Origin: Diplocloster modestus
GTDB lineage: Bacteria; Bacillota; Clostridia; Lachnospirales; Lachnospiraceae
Length of the DNA: 64,000 bases
NCBI RefSeq assembly: GCF_019042245.1
Contig: NZ_JAHQCX010000008.1
Span: 141,686-205,685 of the forward strand
Direction: 5' to 3'
The notes under the pieces were generated by a model. It did no database searches. It had not been told where the DNA came from and was given only the letters and a program-made list of their open reading frames with translations. Made by a program: the position numbers and the translations under genes. Each line of letters opens with the position of its first letter. Positions within the stretch are counted from its first letter, which is position 1. Of this stretch, positions 45,718-54,025 are shown in pieces.

Positions 45718-45786
45718 CGCAGTGCGATCCGATCCCCGCGGAGCATTAATTATTTCATAGAAGCTGTATTGCTTCAAAATAAAAAA
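45718..45786. repeat. Second copy of the GCTCCGCGGGGATCG element
   Basis: On the minus strand a stretch like TTATTTCATAG..., then GCTCCGCGGGGATCGGATCG and CACTGCG. This matches 19478-19540, where the same AT-rich inverted repeat adjoins GCTCCGCGGGGATCGCACTG. Here the AT-rich part pairs imperfectly (TTATTTCATAGAAGC with GCTTCAAAATAA). The rest of the 45595-45717 gap shows nothing recognisable. Confidence 0.55.
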
Positions 45787-45834
45787 GACTGGATTTATAC
45801 ATAAGGATATTCAAACCCTCATATATAAATCCAG
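45776..45834 (-). terminator. Terminator of the amine-dehydrogenase-like gene
   Basis: On the minus strand CTGGATTTATA ... TATAAATCCAG followed by TCTTTTTT. Confidence 0.8.
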
Positions 45835-45876
45835 CCCGGTACTCTTAGTATATCATCCAATACGTATTCACCAATG

Positions 45877-46911
45877 TTATTTCACATACATCTGCATCGG
45901 ATAAGAGAGATATTCCACTGGCTCCAGCTGCTCTACAGTTACATACCCCGCCGGTGCGTTCAGGATCGTGGGGATCCTGTTGACGATTGTCGCGCAGGTG
46001 TGTTCCACGGTTGCCGGTTTTTGCACATAGAAGGTGACATCCGGCTCGCCGATGATCTTCCAGTCACACATATCTCCGTCGTCGGGTCCGTATACTTTAC
46101 CGATACACTGGGTCTCGATCACAGGTCCCTGGAACGTTTCGGTGGTGACCACAGCGCTCATGCCGATGCAGTTGCCCTTGGGAATTGTTCTTCCCAGCGT
46201 GGAAGAATACAGATCCGTGTCATAGAAGTAAGGGACACATTTCTGAGTCTGGGATTTGATCGTCCATCCCATCTTTGCGCACAATGATTCATTGGAATTC
46301 CATACATAGGCAGGCTCCAGTGTGGTCGGATGCGCTATCTTTTCCTCGAACTCTTCCGGCGTAAATCCCGCGCCGTGGGCCTCTGCCAATGCCAGCCCAT
46401 AGTCTTCCACATTGTAGCTGACCGCTCCCTCGATCCGGTCGATCCGGTGAACGCCGCCGGCTACACAGCCGATCATATTGATCCAGTAGATATCCTGCAT
46501 TCCAGCGCCCACGATGGTACAGTTATTTTCTTTCGCCAGTTTGTCTAATTTATTGGTAATCGCGGAGGCAGTTGTCCACGGGTAGATCGCCTCTTCACAG
46601 GTCGTAACCACATTGATACCGCGTTTCACGCAGCGCTCAAAATGCGGATAAACATCGTCCATAAAGCTAAACAGGGTTAACACGGCAATATTTGCATCAC
46701 AGTTGTCCAATACGGCATCCGCATCACTCTGGATCGTTACTCCCAGCTTAACGCCTAATTCAGCCCAGTCACCCACATCCATGCCAACCACTTCTGGATT
46801 GACATCGATCGCACCGACGATCTCCGCACCTTTTTCATACAGATAGCGGAGTGAATATTTGGACATCTTTCCACAACCATACTGCACTACTCTTACTTTT
46901 TCGTTATACAT
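45877..46911 (-). CDS. NAD(P)-dependent amine dehydrogenase, 2,4-diaminopentanoate dehydrogenase-like
   Basis: 344 residues. Rossmann start [12 protein letters not shown], then [21 protein letters not shown] and the dihydrodipicolinate-reductase-like second domain. Size and motifs match the dehydrogenase of clostridial ornithine fermentation, but none of the other ornithine genes are near, so the substrate may differ. Its promoter has the 19-bp spacer typical of MerR control and the MerR gene is immediately upstream. Confidence 0.78.
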   Translation of the reverse strand: MYNEKVRVVQYGCGKMSKYSLRYLYEKGAEIVGAIDVNPEVVGMDVGDWAELGVKLGVTIQSDADAVLDNCDANIAVLTLFSFMDDVYPHFERCVKRGINVVTTCEEAIYPWTTASAITNKLDKLAKENNCTIVGAGMQDIYWINMIGCVAGGVHRIDRIEGAVSYNVEDYGLALAEAHGAGFTPEEFEEKIAHPTTLEPAYVWNSNESLCAKMGWTIKSQTQKCVPYFYDTDLYSSTLGRTIPKGNCIGMSAVVTTETFQGPVIETQCIGKVYGPDDGDMCDWKIIGEPDVTFYVQKPATVEHTCATIVNRIPTILNAPAGYVTVEQLEPVEYLSYPMQMYVK

Positions 46912-47060
46912 TTGCGATACCCCTTTCCTGTCGCTCCCTTATACACATCCCAGATACTGCCCGCTGTTTTTCTCCCTGCGGACCGCACAGCACAGCGGAT
47001 CTGGTAGGATCTCGTAGGATTTTGTATGGAAGCCGCTTGTCTTTGTTATCTTACGGCTCC

Positions 47061-47091
47061 ATTGTAAACTTTATAACAGGAATAGGGTCAA
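47061..47091 (-). promoter_or_regulatory. MerR-type promoter (19-bp spacer)
   Basis: On the minus strand TTGACC (47086-47091), a 19-base spacer and TACAAT (47061-47066). The long spacer is the hallmark of promoters that MerR proteins untwist for activation. It lies between the MerR gene stop and the dehydrogenase gene. Confidence 0.7.
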
Positions 47092-47110
47092 TACTGCAAT
47101 TGTTACAAAT

Positions 47111-47941
47111 TTAACGATATTTTATTGGTACTTGTAACCGCAGGAACATCCCCCGTTCCTCATACTCCATCAGCGGAATTTCCGAAATCACTTCACAAAT
47201 ATAATCCCCGCAGATCACATATCCCTTCTCTTCCACTTCGTTCAGCAGCCGGCCGGCATATTCCAGTTCCTGCTCAAAGCCCTCGCAGTAAATACACAGA
47301 TAGGTATTGCTGGGAATTCTGGTAATCAGTGATTTATCTACGTAATCCTGGTCTACAAACACAAAGACCACTTCCGAATAAAAATTCCGTTTCAGGATGT
47401 TTTCCCGGGAGACGATTGATCCGGCATTGCAGAAATAGATCTGAGGCAGCTGATTTTCCATAAGACTGTCCTTCAATTGCCGCAGAACCTTTTCATACAT
47501 TTCGATCCCATAGTCATAAAAATTTTCTTTTGACTTCACACAATACATCTGCCTCTCCCGAATGAATTCGGTCAGGATCGTCCCTGTCTTTGGGGCATTT
47601 TCATATTGTTCAAAGCTGTCCAGAGTGCGTTCGATCGCTCGTCTTTGATACTTCAGTTCCCGGATCTGCCTTTCGATCTGGCTGCTTTTCTGGCGGAGGA
47701 CACTCTTCATCATATCAATATTTTTATCTTCCATGTGCATTTTGATATCTTTGAGGCTCATACCCAATGATTTCATATACTGAATCATGTCCAGTTGTGC
47801 GCACTGGCGCATATCGTAATATCGATAGCCATTCTCTCCAACACGGACAGGGCTCAAAAGCCCCATGCGGTCATAGAGCCTTAAGGTCTGTTCGGAAATG
47901 TGGTTTAATCTGGCCATCCTGCCAATCGTCATCTTATCCAT
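47111..47941 (-). CDS. MerR-family regulator with effector-binding domain
   Basis: 276 residues. MerR HTH 1-70 (I-G-R-M-A-R-L-N-H-I-S-E-Q-T-L-R-L-Y-D-R; G-Y-R-Y-Y-D), coiled-coil dimer helix (about 75-115), then a GyrI-like beta domain (about 130-275), as in BmrR-type multidrug or metabolite sensors. No metal-binding Cys pattern. Start follows an RBS-hairpin. Confidence 0.92.
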   Translation of the reverse strand: MDKMTIGRMARLNHISEQTLRLYDRMGLLSPVRVGENGYRYYDMRQCAQLDMIQYMKSLGMSLKDIKMHMEDKNIDMMKSVLRQKSSQIERQIRELKYQRRAIERTLDSFEQYENAPKTGTILTEFIRERQMYCVKSKENFYDYGIEMYEKVLRQLKDSLMENQLPQIYFCNAGSIVSRENILKRNFYSEVVFVFVDQDYVDKSLITRIPSNTYLCIYCEGFEQELEYAGRLLNEVEEKGYVICGDYICEVISEIPLMEYEERGMFLRLQVPIKYR

Positions 47942-47946
47942 AATTT

Positions 47947-48074
47947 CCTCCAGTGCCGCATTTACTGCGGCTTAATTCAGGTATGCGCTATGCGCGTTCC
48001 TCCAGTGCCGCATTTACTGCGGCTCAAATTCAGGTATGCGCTATGCGCGTTCCTCCAGTGCCGCATTTACTGCA
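47947..48074 (-). repeat. Three tandem RBS-hairpin units ahead of the MerR gene
   Basis: Copies at 47947-47971, 47999-48023 and 48052-48074 with a period of about 52-53 bases. Each reads GCCGCA-GTAAA-TGCGGC-ACTGGAGGAA on the minus strand (the distal copy has a decayed arm). Linkers ATTCAGGTATGCGCTATGCG-CGTT hold a second small hairpin. The proximal copy supplies the Shine-Dalgarno of the MerR gene. Confidence 0.8.
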
Positions 48075-48426
48075 TTCTAAATCAAATAGATCTTGCGGCA
48101 TAAAAATCATTAACCTTATACTTGCTATAATGTTTTCGACATTTATCGGCATCAAGGAACACACTGAACACAAAATAACCAGACTTTAAAATTTACCGAA
48201 CATCCAGTCCGGCATTTATAAAATTATAACATATCTCCGCCTGTTTTCGATAGAATATCCTTTTAAAATATTTACACATAAGCAGCGATGGCAGATAGTA
48301 ATCCAGCCGCTACCCAAATAACAGTTTTTTGACCACTTGTATTCGGATAATAACCGGCTATCGAAAATTTGTTGTAAGCAATTTTTATTTTTCCTATAAT
48401 AACATCAGGAAGGGGAGATGGATCTA

Positions 48427-48867
48427 ATGCAAATCGAAATAAAAATTGACCGTTCGTATAAGGAACCCAGAATCATTGTATTAACAGATTCGCTTACAGA
48501 GGAAGTGAGTCATATTCTAAAAAAATTATCCGAGGATGTCCCGCAGATCATTTCCGGTAATAAAAATGAGAAAATTGAAGTGTTGGAACAAGCAGAATTG
48601 ATTCGAATTTATGCGAATACCGGAAAAGTTTTTGCGGTTACCGAGAAAGGGGAATACACTTTGCGGCTCAGACTGTATGAAATAGAAGAACGGTTGAATA
48701 CGCATCAGTTTGTACGCATCTCAAATTCAGAGATTATTAATTTAAAAAAAGTCAATAACTTTGATTTAAGTTTAACAGGTACGATCTGTGTTCGAATGTC
48801 AAACGGAACAACAACTTATGTTTCAAGACGATATGTCTCCAAAATCAAAAAAATATTAGGAATATGA
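48427..48867 (+). CDS. LytTR-family DNA-binding regulator
   Basis: 146 residues from ATG 48427; ATG 48418 is too close to GGAAGGGGA. The C-terminal LytTR domain (about 50-145) shows Y-T-L-R-L-R-L-Y-E-I-E-E-R-L, F-V-R-I-S-N-S-E-I-I-N-L-K-K-V and Y-V-S-R-R-Y-V. No receiver domain. Such stand-alone LytTR regulators pair with DUF3021 membrane proteins, as here. A TATAAT lies at about 48395. Confidence 0.92.
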   Translation: MQIEIKIDRSYKEPRIIVLTDSLTEEVSHILKKLSEDVPQIISGNKNEKIEVLEQAELIRIYANTGKVFAVTEKGEYTLRLRLYEIEERLNTHQFVRISNSEIINLKKVNNFDLSLTGTICVRMSNGTTTYVSRRYVSKIKKILGI

Positions 48868-48877
48868 GGTGAAGAAA

Positions 48878-49336
48878 ATGAAAAAGAAAATCATTTCACG
48901 CAGTGCTTTAGGGTTTCCACTTGGAATTGCGATAGGATATATAATTACAATATTTATTTCCCTCGGATGGGCAAACGGATCTTACTCGCCTTGTGTGCCT
49001 GAACTGGTATCTGTCATGGGAAATGAAATCTATGCCGTCATTTTGCAGGCGCTGCTTTGCGGATTATTGGGCGCGGGATTTGCAGCAAGCTCTGTGATAT
49101 GGGACATAGAGCATTGGAGCATTGTAAAACAGACCGGAATTTATTTTGGAATCATTTCTGTTATAATGATGCCGATCGCTTATCTTACGTACTGGATGGA
49201 GCATAGTATAATAGGATTTTTAAGTTATTTTGGAATATTTGGCCTGATTTTTATCATTATCTGGATCGTACAATTTATGACCGGCAGGCACACGGTTAAA
49301 AAAATGAACGCCAATTTATATAAATCAAAGGAGTGA
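48878..49336 (+). CDS. DUF3021 family membrane protein
   Basis: 152 residues, four hydrophobic segments, S-R-S-A-L-G-F-P-L-G-I near the start. ATG 48878 follows GAGGTGA, 10 bases after the LytTR stop. DUF3021 proteins are thought to act as membrane partners or antagonists of the adjacent LytTR regulator. Confidence 0.9.
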   Translation: MKKKIISRSALGFPLGIAIGYIITIFISLGWANGSYSPCVPELVSVMGNEIYAVILQALLCGLLGAGFAASSVIWDIEHWSIVKQTGIYFGIISVIMMPIAYLTYWMEHSIIGFLSYFGIFGLIFIIIWIVQFMTGRHTVKKMNANLYKSKE

Positions 49337-49341
49337 AGGAT

Positions 49342-49368
49342 GTGCAGGAACAATTCCATTTCTATTTT
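49342..49368 (+). pseudogene. Truncated third gene of the LytTR operon
   Basis: AAGGAGTGAAGGAT then GTG starts V-Q-E-Q-F-H-F-Y-F, after which the sequence runs into the 3' end of the convergent deoxyribosyltransferase gene. This looks like the first codons of a lost gene. Weak evidence. Confidence 0.25.
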
Positions 49369-49369
49369 C

Positions 49370-50527
49370 TTACCGGCTTCCTTCCTCGTTGCATTTTTCC
49401 GCGTTTAAGCTCTCCGCCACCTGTTTGATTGCAGCTTCAAATTTACTTTCGTATATCTTCATGGAGCAGGCGAACATCAGATTGGCCGGATAGTTAAAAT
49501 TCTCTACATTACTGCCCGTCATATCCCGGTACTCAGCTTCTTCGCCCAGATGGGGGATTTTTTCAATACAAGGCCGCGTATCCTGCATATATCCAAACAG
49601 CTTCTTCTTCAGCTCCAAGCCCACGCCGCACTCGAATCCCACATCATTGGCGCACTCGTACCCCCGATAATTATTCAGGTCCGCCACTACCGCATCGCAT
49701 TCCCTTATTAATTCCAGATAATTTTCGGTCAGATCGGCAGCCTGCGTGTAGCGATTTGGACTCTGCACCCACTCTCGGCCCTGCGCCAGATCCAAAGGAG
49801 TAAGCGCTTCCAGGCCATATCGCCGGCAAAGCTCTTTTCTTTTTTCATATATCTGACCGGCCCCTTCCTCATAGCGGACCAAATCCGCCAGGTACACAAT
49901 CGGCCGCCCGCTGCTTCCCTCACCGGTCATTCGAATACACTTTTCTGACGTTTGATCCGGTTTGCTGCTGTTCTGCGGAAATTTCCCATTTCCCCTTCTG
50001 CCTTCGGCTTTCCATTCTTCCTCCAGATCTGCCATCAATACCTTAAGACAGTCGAAGAAATCACCTTGTATGATTTTCGTGGAACCCACTATCGTCGGAG
50101 AAAAAGGGAGGTCAAAGTAGGGTGCCGGCTGCTTTTTTTCATTATATACTTGTTTATCCCTTATGAAATATTGCTGATCTTTCCAGGCCAGAGGCCTTTT
50201 ATCCCTGGTATATCCGTAGCAGCGGATCCCATTGGCATAGGCCATACCGATCTCATATATGGTACCGCTGTCCGCCTCTGAGCCCCGGTAAGCTTCCAGG
50301 TCAGCGATAATCACGGTAGTCTCTTTTATGGCGCGCTTCAAATCGGCAAAAATACAGTCCGCCCTCTTTTGAAGATCCGGGTTATCCATATCCAGCGGAT
50401 GATCGTTAGGCAGTGTCACACCGAATCCCTGGCTCTCGGCGTACCGCCTCATGGCAGCCAGCATCGTATACCCGTTTTTGTAGAAACACTCAGGCCCCGC
50501 AATATAGATTCTTTCCTGTTCAAACAT
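49370..50527 (-). CDS. Double-domain nucleoside 2-deoxyribosyltransferase
   Basis: 385 residues from ATG 50527, after AAGGAG. Two copies of the fold: the first (about 5-160) has I-Y-I-A-G-P-E-C-F, A-D-L-E-A-Y-R-G-S-E-A-D-S-G-T-I-Y-E-I-G-M-A-Y-A (nucleophile Glu), the second (about 200-375) has I-V-Y-L-A-D-L, A-D-L-N-N-Y-R-G-Y-E-C-A-N-D-V-G-F-E-C-G-V. Single-domain enzymes of this family are about 150 residues and swap bases on 2-deoxyribose. Last gene of the ADP-ribosylglycohydrolase operon. Confidence 0.88.
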   Translation of the reverse strand: MFEQERIYIAGPECFYKNGYTMLAAMRRYAESQGFGVTLPNDHPLDMDNPDLQKRADCIFADLKRAIKETTVIIADLEAYRGSEADSGTIYEIGMAYANGIRCYGYTRDKRPLAWKDQQYFIRDKQVYNEKKQPAPYFDLPFSPTIVGSTKIIQGDFFDCLKVLMADLEEEWKAEGRRGNGKFPQNSSKPDQTSEKCIRMTGEGSSGRPIVYLADLVRYEEGAGQIYEKRKELCRRYGLEALTPLDLAQGREWVQSPNRYTQAADLTENYLELIRECDAVVADLNNYRGYECANDVGFECGVGLELKKKLFGYMQDTRPCIEKIPHLGEEAEYRDMTGSNVENFNYPANLMFACSMKIYESKFEAAIKQVAESLNAEKCNEEGSR

Positions 50528-50545
50528 CGCTATGTACACTCCTTT

Positions 50546-51514
50546 TCAAGCCAGCACCAGATCCATCAGCATGGCCAGGAACCGCTCATAATCAGCCTTT
50601 GCCCCAATATTCACGATCGGCAGATCCACCCACACATGGTGATGCCTCCGGTCCAAAACTGTCATTCCCAATGTCAGGTTACTGTGTGTCTCGATCCCCA
50701 CATGCCCCCGAATCGTCTGAACCAGTGTCGGATCGATCGCATAGGCCACCGCCATGCAGTCGATTACCGCACAGTATGCCTCGAATCCCCGTCCGTTCAC
50801 AAACTGAATCGCCTTTTTTAAGAAACCGGCTTCCGGTCTCGTGCTTTGCTGCAGCCGTTCCATATCCTTTTCCGTCAGGTTTACGTCGAAGTGGGTGGCC
50901 ACATCTAACCCCAATGCCACCAGGCTGACACCGGAGCGATAGACGATATCCGCTGCCTCAGGATCCACATAGACGTTCCATTCACTCTGGGGTGTATCTC
51001 CTGTTGCATTGGTAAACGCGAATTTATTCAGGCCGAATGCTCCGGATATGGCGTAGATCCCCGCGATTTTTTCTTTTATCCCTGGTTCCTGCTGAAATGC
51101 CATGGCAAGATTGCTCATGGGGCCGGTACAGACGATATATATTTCTCCCGGATTTTCTTTCACCATTTTGATCATCAAATCCACCGCGTTTCTACCCCAC
51201 AGCGGGGTGGACGGCTCCGGCAGATTGTTTTCCCCCTGTCCGTCCCGGCCGTGCGTAAACGGATCTTTCGGGGAGCGCCGCACCATCGGCTGCGACATTC
51301 CTCTTCCAACGGGGATATCGGTACGGTTGATCATTTCCAGCGTTTTTAACGCATTTCTGCTTGTAATGTCTACCGGATAATTGCCATTGACCGTGGTAAT
51401 CGCCATCACCTTAAGCGCAGCCGATTTACATGCCATCACAATGGCCATGGAGTCATCGATGCCGGGATCGCAGTCCAGGATGATCTTTTTTACGAATCCG
51501 CTTTTTTCGCTCAT
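50546..51514 (-). CDS. Inosine-uridine-type nucleoside hydrolase
   Basis: 322 residues from ATG 51514 after GGAAGGAG. The calcium-binding D-C-D-P-G-I-D-D-S-M-A near the N-terminus, T-T-V-N-G-N, G-P-M-S-N-L-A and E-W-N-V-Y-V-D-P-E-A-A fit ribonucleoside hydrolases, which release the base and ribose. Overlaps the ADP-ribosylglycohydrolase stop by 4 bases (ATGA). Confidence 0.93.
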   Translation of the reverse strand: MSEKSGFVKKIILDCDPGIDDSMAIVMACKSAALKVMAITTVNGNYPVDITSRNALKTLEMINRTDIPVGRGMSQPMVRRSPKDPFTHGRDGQGENNLPEPSTPLWGRNAVDLMIKMVKENPGEIYIVCTGPMSNLAMAFQQEPGIKEKIAGIYAISGAFGLNKFAFTNATGDTPQSEWNVYVDPEAADIVYRSGVSLVALGLDVATHFDVNLTEKDMERLQQSTRPEAGFLKKAIQFVNGRGFEAYCAVIDCMAVAYAIDPTLVQTIRGHVGIETHSNLTLGMTVLDRRHHHVWVDLPIVNIGAKADYERFLAMLMDLVLA

Positions 51515-53646
51515 TCGAATCTCCTTCCTACCCTTTTTACTGTGAAGCCATCTGCAAGGACAGCTCCGGAATCCACTACGAACCCGGCGCCTCCGCACCG
51601 GTAACTGCTATCGCATCCGGATACCACCGTTACCCCGTCCACGGAAAATGCAAGGCTGTCTCCGTTTACCGTGAATTCTAATTCATAAACACGGTCCAAT
51701 TGATAATCGAATGGTACCGAGGCTACCGGGATCCTCTTCTCCTCTTCCTGCCGGTAGATACATGCTTTCCCATCCGTAAGTACCGCGCCATAGTACCTTC
51801 TGTGTCCCTTGGCCCTAGCTGCCAGTCCCGCTCCTTCCTGGTGAGATAATGTGAGCTTGGATGTCACGGAATAATTATCCCAGTCCAGGGTACCCGTCGT
51901 CGCCAAGCCATTTTCTGCCGCATGGGAGATGGAAAATGTGGTCGTATAATCCGGACAGAAATGATCCGCGGAAGCCACAAAAGTCTTCAGCCAGGCTGTC
52001 TGCGTCGTCCATGGGGTCAGGGACGGCGTCATCTGCACCGCGCGTCCCAGCCTGTATTCCTCCGGTGTGTTGCTCCAGTCCAGGGTTTTCAAAACCAGGC
52101 AGCCATCCAGCCGCTTCTCGCTTCGCAGGCGGATCCCCAGGCGGTAAATGGCATGTCCGCCAAGGTCAGGGATGGTCCAACTCAGCACCTGGTCTCCCCG
52201 GGTAAGCTTATGAGGATCATGGTAAAGGGCCCGCATCCGGTCTTTCCCGTCAAAGTAAATTAGGAAAAATTCAAAGGAGGGATTCTCCTCATCGGGAGCA
52301 AATACTCTCGCCGTCACTTCCTGTCCGCTGTATAGGGCCGGCGAACACAGCACGTCAAAATAACTGGTTCCCTCCTGTCCCTTCGGCTGTAGGTCAATAA
52401 ATGTATCGACACAGACAGAGGCGTGTACTCCCGGTCCAAGGCCTTTGTATGATATTTTACAGCCAAATTCCCCGGATTCCTGATACCAGTTTTCTATCCC
52501 GGCCAGCACCTGTTCTTCCCGGTCCAGATCGCAGGGTATTACTCCCTGTACCGCTCCCGGATACTCAAATGCCAGGCGCTCAGCAGGGGAATCCGATTGT
52601 TCGCCTTCCAGCCGGCAGGCTGCTTCCAATATTTTTCTCGTCTCCTGCACTGCGTCAGAGATACAGGAACCCCCGTCACTGGTGACTACGTAGAGCCTGT
52701 CTGCCACCGCTTTTCTCAGATCGGCCCCCCCTGAGAACCCGGGCAGGCCCAGCCGGATCCCATTGAGGCATCCCACGTTTCCGGCGTTGCAGTCCGTATC
52801 CCATCCGGAACTACATGCGATCATGCAGGACTTCTGAAAATCATCGCCGCCCATAATCAGGGACATAAGCACGACCAGATGATTTGTGACCATCGGACAG
52901 CTGCCCGGATATTTGTCATATCCATGGCTGCCGGCGATCCACTGCCTCACCTCCCGCCAGTCCTCTGACACCTGACAGCGCTCCCTCAACTCCCATACAA
53001 GTTTCTCAAAGGCTGGATTCTGTACATAGGTAAGGCCGGCATCCAGCAGCTTCTCCATATCTTTTTCCACAAAGGCCATGGCTTCCATAGCCGCCAGGTA
53101 AACCGCCGCGTCTGCCGCGATCCCGTCATGGCTGACGCTTGCCGCCGCTCTCGCCATGACGGCCGCCCGCATCGGATTTCCCGGATTGGCCAATGCCCAT
53201 GCGTCGATAAAAATCTCTGCCCCGATCTGTTCCGCCATGCTCTGCCCATTCAGTTCCACGGAACCGCTTTTAGGCGCCCGGATTCCGTTTTTCAGCCGCA
53301 GGTATGCAGTATGTTCCGTGCTCCTGGAAAGTCCGCCCCACCAGAGAATCGTCTCATTTTCTATGATGTAGTTCAACCAGGTGTCCCCGATATCCTCCGC
53401 CCGGATATTCGGGTCATAGCCATGGTCCTCCAGACTTCTGAAAAACGCAAAAGTCCCGGAGATATCGTCGTCGGGCACGATCAGCGGTGCGCCGGTTTTG
53501 TGATTCTTATAATAATTGATTTCCCCAAACTGCTCTCTGATCTTTTCGTAGCTCCATCCCTCGACCGGTCTCCCCAGATAGACGCCGATTATTTTGCCAA
53601 GGACGCCGGCGTAAATGTCATTCTTAAAACGGATGATATTCTTCAT
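51511..53646 (-). CDS. ADP-ribosylglycohydrolase family protein with C-terminal beta-sandwich domains
   Basis: 711 residues. Residues about 5-330 are an ARH-type helical domain: G-V-L-G-K-I-I-G-V-Y-L-G-R-P-V-E-G, the metal site V-P-D-D-D-I-S-G-T and the second site G-W-D-T-D-C-N-A-G-N-V-G. The remaining 370 residues look like beta-sandwich (lectin-like) modules ending G-G-A-G-F-V-V-D. ARH proteins cleave ADP-ribose or related N-glycosides; in carbohydrate loci they may act on ribosyl compounds. No signal peptide. First gene of a three-gene operon. Confidence 0.88.
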   Translation of the reverse strand: MKNIIRFKNDIYAGVLGKIIGVYLGRPVEGWSYEKIREQFGEINYYKNHKTGAPLIVPDDDISGTFAFFRSLEDHGYDPNIRAEDIGDTWLNYIIENETILWWGGLSRSTEHTAYLRLKNGIRAPKSGSVELNGQSMAEQIGAEIFIDAWALANPGNPMRAAVMARAAASVSHDGIAADAAVYLAAMEAMAFVEKDMEKLLDAGLTYVQNPAFEKLVWELRERCQVSEDWREVRQWIAGSHGYDKYPGSCPMVTNHLVVLMSLIMGGDDFQKSCMIACSSGWDTDCNAGNVGCLNGIRLGLPGFSGGADLRKAVADRLYVVTSDGGSCISDAVQETRKILEAACRLEGEQSDSPAERLAFEYPGAVQGVIPCDLDREEQVLAGIENWYQESGEFGCKISYKGLGPGVHASVCVDTFIDLQPKGQEGTSYFDVLCSPALYSGQEVTARVFAPDEENPSFEFFLIYFDGKDRMRALYHDPHKLTRGDQVLSWTIPDLGGHAIYRLGIRLRSEKRLDGCLVLKTLDWSNTPEEYRLGRAVQMTPSLTPWTTQTAWLKTFVASADHFCPDYTTTFSISHAAENGLATTGTLDWDNYSVTSKLTLSHQEGAGLAARAKGHRRYYGAVLTDGKACIYRQEEEKRIPVASVPFDYQLDRVYELEFTVNGDSLAFSVDGVTVVSGCDSSYRCGGAGFVVDSGAVLADGFTVKRVGRRFE

Positions 53647-53799
53647 GATGTTTACCTTCCTTTCCCAAGGGCACTTATCATTTTCGTATTCCTATTCAAA
53701 TCTATATCCTGTTCTGTATCTTATCCTGTTCTGTATCTTATCCTGTTCTGTCACCTTTTTTGTACTGCCGCTCATTTTGTTCTATTTTTGATAAATATT

Positions 53800-53850
53800 T
53801 GATAAATATATTTATTAATTTTATTATAGCACTTTATCATTTTTTGTCAA
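53800..53850 (-). promoter_or_regulatory. Promoter and operator of the ADP-ribosylglycohydrolase operon
   Basis: On the minus strand TTGACA (53845-53850), 16 bases, TATAAT (53823-53828). The operator TGATAAATATATTTATTA (53800-53817) covers the predicted start point near 53816. The rest of the gap to 53646 is AT-rich with short repeats of CTGTTCTGTATCTTATC. Confidence 0.72.
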
Positions 53851-53918
53851 CTGATAAAACAGCGTCATTGCCCACATAATACAAAATTAGCAGATTCTAT
53901 TTCCTGACTAGTATAAAA

Positions 53919-53957
53919 AGAGCGAATCATCAGCTGTCGTATGATCCGCTCTTTTTT
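53919..53957. terminator. Terminator downstream of the LacI gene
   Basis: AAGAGCGAATCAT / ATGATCCGCTCTTTTTT, a 12-13 bp stem with A- and T-runs on either side. Confidence 0.82.
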
Positions 53958-54025
53958 CAAAACATTTTATCTCATATTTATCATCTTGTATTATCTGTTT
54001 TATCTTTAACCATCCAAGAGAAAAT

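Noticed and set aside
45718..45786. A further copy of the large foldback palindrome
   Set aside because: The core motifs (AGAACCTCTTATTGGCAGG and others) are absent; it belongs to a different short repeat.
47947..48074. CRISPR array
   Set aside because: Only three units, with the linkers nearly identical rather than unique spacers, no cas genes, and the repeats coincide with ribosome-binding sites.
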